A DNA stretch of 40,720 nt. It comes from Branchiostoma floridae (Eukaryota > Chordata > Leptocardii > Amphioxiformes > Branchiostomatidae). Below are positions 33,154-40,720 of the stretch, piece after piece. A program made the position numbers and the translations under genes. Below the pieces are notes generated by a model. That model worked only from the letters and a program-made list of their open reading frames with translations. It was not told where the DNA came from and made no database searches. The number at the start of each line of letters is the position of its first letter. The stretch's first letter is position 1. Location of the stretch: assembly GCF_000003815.2 (NCBI RefSeq), contig NC_049986.1, positions 21,146,303-21,187,022 of the forward strand, in the 5' to 3' direction.

Positions 33154-36100
33154 AGTTACGGGTGGTCAGGTTTCTTTTGTCCACAGATATCTGAAATTCA
33201 ACACATTTCAAGTACTGTAAAATGTATTCATCAGACTGATAATCATGAATCTGAATTTTAATATTAAGCACCTTAACAGAGATCAGAATGCATGTGTGGC
33301 AACAGGAATTGTAGGTAATATGTCAAAGGTAAAGGCCTCGCTTAAAAAAAACAAAAACGTGTGGACGTTGTTATGCAAATCAAAACAATGGTCGAGACAA
33401 GAACTGTTTTCTTTTTCACTTTCAGGGCCTTTGATATATTACCTTAAGAATTCTTGTCACCACACATGTGCTCTGATCTCTGTGAAAGAGCTAATATTAC
33501 ATTTCAGTAATTCACAAGAGATTTAAGGCTGTAATATTTGACAATATTTGGTTTACTGATGAAATACAATAAATATAAAATGACATAGATGTAACTGTTA
33601 TACATGTCAGACAGCTTACAGTACTATTATATGCAAAATTGCTTGTTTAGTAGGAACATTACACTGGTTTGGGCTGTCACACTTGAAACAACTCTATCTT
33701 AGGAAATTATAGTAACTCACTAAAGCGTGGTTACAATTTGCCCCCATTGTACACGTGTGTAGTGTGGATGACCACTGACAAATTATCACATATTAATACT
33801 CTGTATTTAAACTATTTCAAAAGACATATACTAGTATTAAAGTTAGCAGACTTGTCTGCTTTCAATTTGATTCTTGTGAGATTGGTTAACCACAACATGA
33901 CTGAGCGGTATGAATAAAGGTTGAAGTTTGATTTGTTGATCAGATGATCACACCAAGTTGGCTGTTTACCTTTCAATTTTGTAAACAAAAGGGGGAGGGC
34001 GTCTTTCACGGGATAGATAAAGTTCAAAAGAATCCACTCTTACGTAAAATGAGTAATGCCTCTAGAGTGTTAAAACAATTCATCAAAAATGAGAGTAAAA
34101 CCTCACCAAAACAGATGTGTCCAATTGGCAGCGTTCCCGGTCTAGACGAAGTAGATTTGAAGTCCAGATGATCTGAGACTGACACGGTACCACACTTCAG
34201 CGCAAACAGACGCAGTTTGCACTCTTACGGATGTTGTCTTAGCCTCTACGGAAACTTAAGTTTCTACAGCTATATCTTCTCTTGTTGTGGCGTGTAGAAA
34301 TTACGCAGAGGTACCGCCCCCTCCACCGAAAATAAGCCTGGAGGACTTTCTCATGACATTACACCCCCGCCATTTTACCCGGGCACTTCCGGGTTGACAA
34401 GACCGCATAGGCGGCACCGAAACCAGCTGAATTGTGCCTCTGTATGCAGGTAAAATGCACGGAAACGAGCTTTTTAGTTCCTTAACATTATCAAGACTTT
34501 CCAAAAATCTTTCTTAGTAAGATAGAGGGGAGAAAATCAACCAATATTGTTCCTTTTCGGCGAAGAGGTTACTTGTTTTGGTCAAGCGTCGTAGAGAGTT
34601 CCCGGAAAAACAAAGGCCCCATATCTCGCCGTTCGACCACCTGTTAAGGCAAATGGTGGACGGGCCAACATTTGTATTTCAAATAAACCGTGTTGTAGAA
34701 GCGTACATCGTTTTATCAACGACAAATAGTTGGTAATTGCACATTAAGGATGCTTTATATTTAACTAGAGCTCCACGAAACACATACCTTCGCCAAACCA
34801 TCAAGTTTTTTTATGGAGAATGCCTTCACACCAAAATGGACAAATTCCTTACCATCAATCACTTCTGCCTAAACAAGATAGTGCACAAACAAAGAACATA
34901 ACGTTAGTACTTGCAAAGTGAAAAGTAATAAACAATGTACATACCAAAAATACTGCAAATCCACCAACCCCTCCTTGACTTATTCTCTTCCAAAGATAAC
35001 GACAAATTTAAAATCGCCCACTGCAGTTCAAAACAAGCTGACAGGGGGTCAAAACTTACACGACTTAATTACTTCCAGCCCAAAGACGTAACATCTATTA
35101 TCATAATACCGGTACGTTTACGACGATTTCTCTAGCCATACTGATTTGACAAATTGTCAACGCATCATTTTCTCCAGTTACATGTTGCTGGTATCACCCT
35201 TGCCACTTCTTCTGTGAAACTTTTCTGCCACTCTTGTCCTGCTAAAAGCGTAATATTGTAATTGTAACACGCCGCGGAATTGCACGGCGAACGGGCGCGT
35301 GGTTGGGAGGGGGTAAAAAATACCGGTAGGAAGAAACACGGCATAATTAACTGCCGCTATGTACATTTATACATCCTCTGATGTTCCTTCCTTTTCTGTC
35401 AGTAAATGCATAAAACATAAACCTGCATGAGCATACAAAATGTCATGAGAAAACGGACGTATACTGTCAAGAAATTTCATTTAACTTCTGTCCGTCACAA
35501 CCGCTATGACGTAACACTTCACTGCTAGCGTAGATATAAAAATGGCGGGAAAATGGCTGCGTACGTTCAATTTTGCCCATTCAGTCGTAGATCCGGGCTA
35601 TTATGCAACGGTTCTTCACACTTTTACATGAGTTGTAGGTCACCAACAGAAATTCAAGATTGTTGTTGAATCATGTTCGTCTTGTGCCGTGAGCATGTGT
35701 AATTATGATCTGTAAATTTGGCAATGAATGTGACAGTGTGTTCGTCCCACGACGAGCTGCCTACCCCGAAAAAGATACTGAAAACTTTTGGACTTGTTGT
35801 CTTCGAATGCATTGTTATCAATGCTTTGTAAATGATGTATTGGACACCTAGATGTCTGAAGTGTGCACAGCTCAGAAATAACTATTGTTGCATGTGTAGA
35901 TCTCTTTAAGTTCCAGTATTTTTAATCTACCGGTATAAGTCTTACTACCGGTATTATGCCAATGCATGTTACCCACTACCCCCAAATCCTAGACCTGCCA
36001 CTTGAGGATAACTTTAACGCCAGCTTCGACGCTCCACTGCAGTATGGAAACTTGTCGCCAAGACGCCCATTAGCGAATTTGACCATCGTTTTCTAAACCC

Positions 36101-38769
36101 CTAACTAACTACCAAATATAATGCAAAACGATGCACAGCGTCAAAAGTAATCTTGTCCGTAAAATACACACACGCACATACTCACCCCGCTGCACTCACG
36201 ACAGAAAGTGCCAGGAGTACCATTTTCGTACAAAACCTTGGTATACGCAACCGCTACTCAAATACCAAATATCGTGACATTCCATCCACAGCCACAACCG
36301 CTACACACCTACCAAAAATCACAAAGTTCCATCCACAATTTCTCGAGTTATATGCTGTTGACGTACATATAGACCCATCTCACTATGGGATAACCGAAAA
36401 CATACCCTTCCTTCTTGTAAGAAAAAATCCCCTGCGCTACCATACAAGCTGCTATCAGTCCCAAACCTCTGTCACCCCTATGTCTATCTAATATCTACCT
36501 ACCACCAAAAATTAAAGACATCGTAAGATGAAACAAATGCCCAAAAGAAAGTTCCCGCAGGTTCCGTTACAGTATCATTTAAAACCGCTAGAGGGCACAC
36601 ATTTCAGATTTATCGAGCTCTTAGTTACAACTAACCACCTGCCAAATATCGAAACAATCGGCAGATGATTATAAAATTATAGATTATTGCCACCAAAGTA
36701 CGCACGAAACCAGGCAAAAACATCTTATACGCCTTTGTATTAAATATGCCTTCTGTTAATTAAAGGAGCAAATCACCTCTTCTTTAAGTGCAGAGATAAG
36801 AGAACGCGTGAGAAAATTCGGTGGCACTTCTGAAATCACACATGCGGCACATTCTTCCATATTTGGTTAGATGTATATTGTCTGTCTTCTTTGTCGGTTG
36901 TAATCCCTAGCGCGCCATGCTTGTTGTTTTAATATAAAATAACGGACACGTCACACTCATCCCACCATCGGTAGAGACCGAACGGTTCATCGAGTCGAAT
37001 CGTAAGTTCCTTTTAATTAGTTTTAGTATTTCTCAAACAAATCGTAGATTAACATTCAAATGCAAGTCAAGGATACCGGGTAGAATACAGGGCACAAAAG
37101 ATGCGAATGTCAGTAATGCATGGAATTTTATGGGAAATTGGAGGGGAAATATACCCCAAGAATTGAAACCATATAAAACGGACCATCAAATCTTAACTCG
37201 TTCTGTCAACTTGCATCAAACGCTGCTTAAAAACTTTACACGGCTAGTTTGCAAAAAATGCAAGAAAGGAATTTTAATGGTCTTTCACCGTGGGAAATCG
37301 CGCACAGTGTGCTATCTCTACCGCCCCCCCTTCCGTTCCCATCTACGGAGGAGAATACTTTGTTCTTGGTATATTTAAGTGGAAAAATCGTACAAATTCT
37401 TTTTGTGAGTGGGTTGTTCTGATCTTCGACATGTATAGTCCGATTCCGCTTAAAGTCGGGCTCAGAGCCATTGAGAATCAAACAAGTAAAGTTAACAAAG
37501 CGGCCTAGTGTATTCATGAATCATTTTGTGTCGAGAAAGGGACCAAATTTTGCAAGTCGTCCTTTCTACCTGTTGCGATCCAAAAAAATGTAGTCTTGTG
37601 TAAGATTTACGTGCCTCCTTCTAAAGGATGTACTGGTTATCACCCGGGTATGTTAAGTACGCTTGTAAAATTCACACGAGGTCAAAGGCCAGTCCGTAGT
37701 TGAGGTTTCAGAACACAGTATTAAAGCGCAACTCCGCCACCAAAAGCAGTTCGGGTATAAAGTATTGTGTTACAGCCTTTGAAAAGGCCGTAGCTATTCT
37801 TCTGTGCATAACAGCATAGTGGAAACTGTGCTGAATGGTAGAGGAATATGCCATCAGTTTTAAGTTTTTGTAGTTGTATGAGTTGGAGTATACGATGTGT
37901 CTTCGGTCGGCAGAACTTTGCGCCTTCATACTTATAGAACAGTCCCATAATAAACTCACACCGTACTGTCAGTGTCCGCCATTTTGAATTGTTAGCATTA
38001 ATGTATGGAAGTATCGGCACTGTTCTTTTTGACTCAAAAAGGGGACTTAAAAAGCTTGTAAATCACGGAAACTTCGTACACATCAATGGGACACCTGCTT
38101 GAACATGTTTGTTGCGGTAGGTTTAGGTGTCGTTGCGTGACGGCCGATATTTTTGTGGATATATTGGGCATTCGCTAAAAAAGACAGTGTTTGCTAAAAA
38201 GACCATTGAAAATTGTCAACTTTGATTTATGTCACTTTGGATCAATGGATTGACGTGAAACTCAGGATTAATGGATGGGATCACAACGTGGACATATTCC
38301 AAGCAAAAAATATGAGATTCGTGCAGCGCTGACTTTCCCAGAGTGGGCGTTTGTGGGCATGCGCTAAAAAGACAGTGCCGTACTTAATCATGTAAATCCC
38401 AAAGGTGTTTTGCTACCTTGAGGGCTCGTTAAACTCGCTCGGACGCAGCGCAGTCGCAGTGCACCAGTGACGAGGACGCAAAAACATAACAGAAAGGGGG
38501 TGTGAGAATCTGCCATTTTAACCAATGAACGTTACAACGTGGAAAAGTAGGAGCTTTTTAAACCTCAACTAAATGTAGTGAGGTTGGGTGCAGGTCTTAC
38601 ACTACCTATATATCTAAAAAAAGACTTTGGTTATCATTTAGTATATCGTTATGAGAGATTGACTACTAATATGTATGGCATTATGTGTGCGCATTGTTTT
38701 TGTTACCTGAGTCTGTCAATATGAAAATAGATCAAGTTTCGTTATACGATTTACAGGAGTGCACAAAGA
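33154..38769. other. Gene-poor region between the caspase and the last gene
   Basis: 33154-33190 is caspase 5' UTR; its leader exon may lie near 34100-34300. I found no convincing protein-coding exon in the remainder. 36100-36680 contains scattered words such as CTACCAAATATCG and CATTCCATCCAC that suggest a decayed interspersed repeat. A near-repeat GCTAAAAAGACAGTG occurs at about 38173 and 38363. An acceptor TTTACAG ending at 38756 marks the 5' UTR border of the downstream gene, so a non-coding leader exon should lie upstream of it. Confidence 0.6.
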
Positions 38770-40239
38770 ATGGAGAAGTTTGAGGGCAAATGGCTTCTGT
38801 CTGATCTGGACTTTGACCAACTGAAGAAACTGTACATGTCTAAATTTGGTATGTATCTTTTACAATTTTCTATTTTCCTTTTCCAGCAAGAATAAAATAT
38901 TAATATAGATCCAAAATCTTTTAGCTTGGTGGGAAAATGTCCAACAGTAGACAGTTTTGTTTTCGTTAACTACACCCATGTCCACAAAACTCATCCCCGC
39001 CACGTTGGTCCCCTACCGACCAAGCCACGTGACCCCTTACCTGACAAAACAACAGATCTCTCTCTCTCTCTCTCTCTCTCTCCCTCTCTCTCTTACTCTC
39101 TCTCACGCTCTCTCTACTATTTCCCTACTGTCTCTTTTTCCACGGTAACTACCAGTAACTAGTCATCCTTTTCCCACATTGTGTTCTACGATATATTTGT
39201 ATTACATTTTACCATACATTTTGGGTCCTAAAAGTTGATTTTGATTGAGAAATTATTATTTCACTCGGAAAGGCGCACATGAAGCTCAACTAAACAAGGA
39301 CAAAGAAAAGTGGATGACAATCTACCTGGAAGTGACTGAAAAAGGGACCCATTGGAAGGTGCGCTTTATTGCTACATACATAGTATAAACTTGATGGTAA
39401 CATAAAATTTGTAATCATATAAGGTATATATTAAAATGTGATTAGAATTATCAGGAGATATCAGGTTAAAACAGTTGTGACCAAAGACCTTCGCTAATGT
39501 CAAACTGTGCAGATTCAGTATTCATTAAATGACGAGAATCTATCGTTTTCGGTATGCCACTTTATTGGCACAGGAATCGAGCAGTCTCCAATGCAGCTTG
39601 TGACGTCCCCGTCTCGGTTTAGTGATGGTCTAAGGGCCTTGATCTTTACTGATCGTTTTTTTTGTTTTCTTTAGCATGCCAATGCTCCAAATGGAGATGT
39701 TGGGCGTGTATCCTTTTCGGTATGCCACTTTATTGGCACAGGAATCGAGCAGTCTCCAAGACGGCTTGTGACGTCCCCCGTCTCGGTTCAGTGATGGTCT
39801 AAGGGTATTGATCTTTACTGATTTTTTTCTAGCATGCCAATGCTCCAAATGGAGATGTTGGGCGTGCATCCTTTTCGGTATGCCACTTCATTGGCACAGG
39901 AATCAAGCAATCTTCAAGACAGCTTGTGACGTCCCCCGTCTCGCTTCAGTGAGGGTCTTGATCTTTACTGATCGTTTTTGTTTTCTTTAGGATGCCAATA
40001 CTCAAAATGGGCGTGTTTCCTTTTCAGTATGCCACTTCATTGGCACAGGAATCAAGTAATCTTCAAGACAGCATGTGACGTCCCCCGTCTCGCTTCAGTG
40101 AGGGTCTTGATCTTTACTGATCGTTTTTTTTTTTTTTTTTTAGCATGCCAATGCTCCAAATGGAGATACAACCATGAAGTTTGACACGACAAAGTATACG
40201 TGCGAAGTCAACCGCCCCAGCAGGAATGATAACATTAAG
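38770..40239 (+). CDS. FABP/calycin-like protein, first three exons (partial)
   Basis: Coding exons: 38770-38848, 39273-39358, 40144-40239; the gene continues past the window. Phases agree (1, 0, 0). The start follows an acceptor by 13 bp. The peptide begins MEKFEGKWLLSDLDFDQLKK, close in form to the F-x-G-x-W start of cytosolic fatty-acid-binding proteins, and the first intron falls at about the same residue (27) as FABP intron 1. The following strands (WMTIYLEVTEKGTHWK, GDTTMKFDTTKYTCEV) suit a beta-barrel. FABPs carry fatty acids or retinoids in the cytosol. Exon 2 is much shorter than in typical FABP genes, so another calycin or an unrelated small protein is possible. Intron 2 contains three copies of the exon 3 start. 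Confidence 0.6.
39056..39112. repeat. TC microsatellite
   Basis: (TC)n with minor interruptions in intron 1 of the last gene. The serine/leucine-rich open frames here are artefacts. Confidence 0.95.
39545..40143 (+). repeat. Acceptor-side tandem copies of exon 3 of the last gene
   Basis: The acceptor and first about 25-30 coding bases of exon 3 (TTTAG then CATGCCAATGCTCC) recur at 39675, 39833 and, more diverged, 39991; the true exon starts at 40144. The period is 158, 158 and 153 bp. The spacer is strongly conserved (CGGTATGCCACTT, TTGGCACAGGAATC, TTGTGACGTCCCC, TTGATCTTTACTGAT). After GGAGAT the copies diverge from the exon (GTTGGGCGTG instead of ACAACCATG). Confidence 0.93.
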
Positions 40240-40720
40240 GTAAGAAAAAAATTCTTATGAAAGAAGTTAGCAGGGCACAGCCCACCAATATAGTCCCCTA
40301 TTCAAATAAATACATGGAAACATGTAAGAAAAGGCTGTCAAAAGTTACTTACAGGAGGTTTAGTCAGTAAAAAAAACTCACATTGGCGGCATAGTCTTAC
40401 TTGAAGTGTCCATTTAGAGATTTGGAAACATTTTATGCGCATGCGGTGCAAAGGTCAACACCACAGCCGAACTAACTCTTGACCTCTTGACTCTTGACCT
40501 CTAGAAGGGACATGAAAACATGCAAACTACACATATTCTAGACTGTCCAGGACACCCCAAACATTGATAAAAAAAGCCTAGTTTTTTTCACACAAAATAG
40601 AATAGCCAAAACACTGACCTATTATTTTCAGCTCCAAAATGCCAACCTTTCTCTAGAAAAAGGTTTCCTATGCTTACTTCTAGCAAACTAGGTTAAAATT
40701 CCACCCAATATGCATGCCTT
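40240..40720. other. Intron 3 of the last gene, cut by the window end
   Basis: It begins at the GTAAGA donor. No further exon of the FABP-like gene or other feature was recognised in the last 480 bp. Confidence 0.6.

Noticed and set aside
36153-36491. 112-codon plus-strand open frame
   Set aside because: There is no domain, splice or codon signal, and it overlaps words that recur nearby, so it looks like decayed repeat sequence.
37236-37517. 93-codon minus-strand open frame
   Set aside because: It has no recognisable family and no supporting exon structure, and another frame of similar length overlaps it on the other strand.
39545-40143. Open frames across the 158-bp repeats as a separate small gene
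   Set aside because: They arise from the exon 3 start copies plus spacer and are all interrupted before a second family motif.

Overview
This window reads as chromosomal DNA of a cephalochordate (amphioxus, Branchiostoma-like). Genes are split by GT-AG introns, proteins match animal families, and MITEs, tRNA-derived SINEs, a CR1-like non-LTR element and simple repeats are abundant. A single-DED initiator caspase fits an invertebrate chordate. Three runs of exactly 100 N (3711-3810, 4547-4646, 16851-16950) are assembly gaps. The species call is inference.

Layout: 727-4365 is a MITE split by a broken non-LTR retrotransposon that carries a 2A-like peptide. 4650-15646 (minus) is a complete 13-exon METTL13 gene, 695 aa. 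15647-16805 is a head-to-head promoter region. 16806-19466 (plus) is ITPA, with part of its N-terminal coding region lost in a gap. 19851-24933 (minus), convergent with ITPA, is a six-exon gene for a secreted cysteine-rich protein of 258 aa that looks BRICHOS-like. 28262-33153 (minus) is an eight-exon DED caspase of 460 aa. 38770 to beyond the right edge (plus) is the start of a small gene whose product looks like a FABP-type calycin. I joined exons by hand; in every complete gene all phases agree and the total length is a multiple of three.

The genes do not form an operon or an obvious shared pathway: eEF1A methylation, removal of deaminated purine nucleotides, a secreted protein, apoptosis, and probable lipid binding.

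The most striking signal is structural. Four of the five genes carry tandem intronic copies of a piece of one of their own exons, and each unit spans the exon-intron border (splice site plus 30-115 bp of coding sequence). METTL13 exon 2 is affected on both sides: 13 donor-side copies in intron 2 and at least three acceptor-side copies in intron 1. METTL13 exon 5 has one acceptor-side copy, ITPA one exon with two acceptor-side copies, the BRICHOS-like gene four donor-side copies of exon 2, and the FABP-like gene three acceptor-side copies of exon 3. This looks like a recurring mechanism that turns splice borders into minisatellites, with consequences for splicing, polymorphism and gene prediction.
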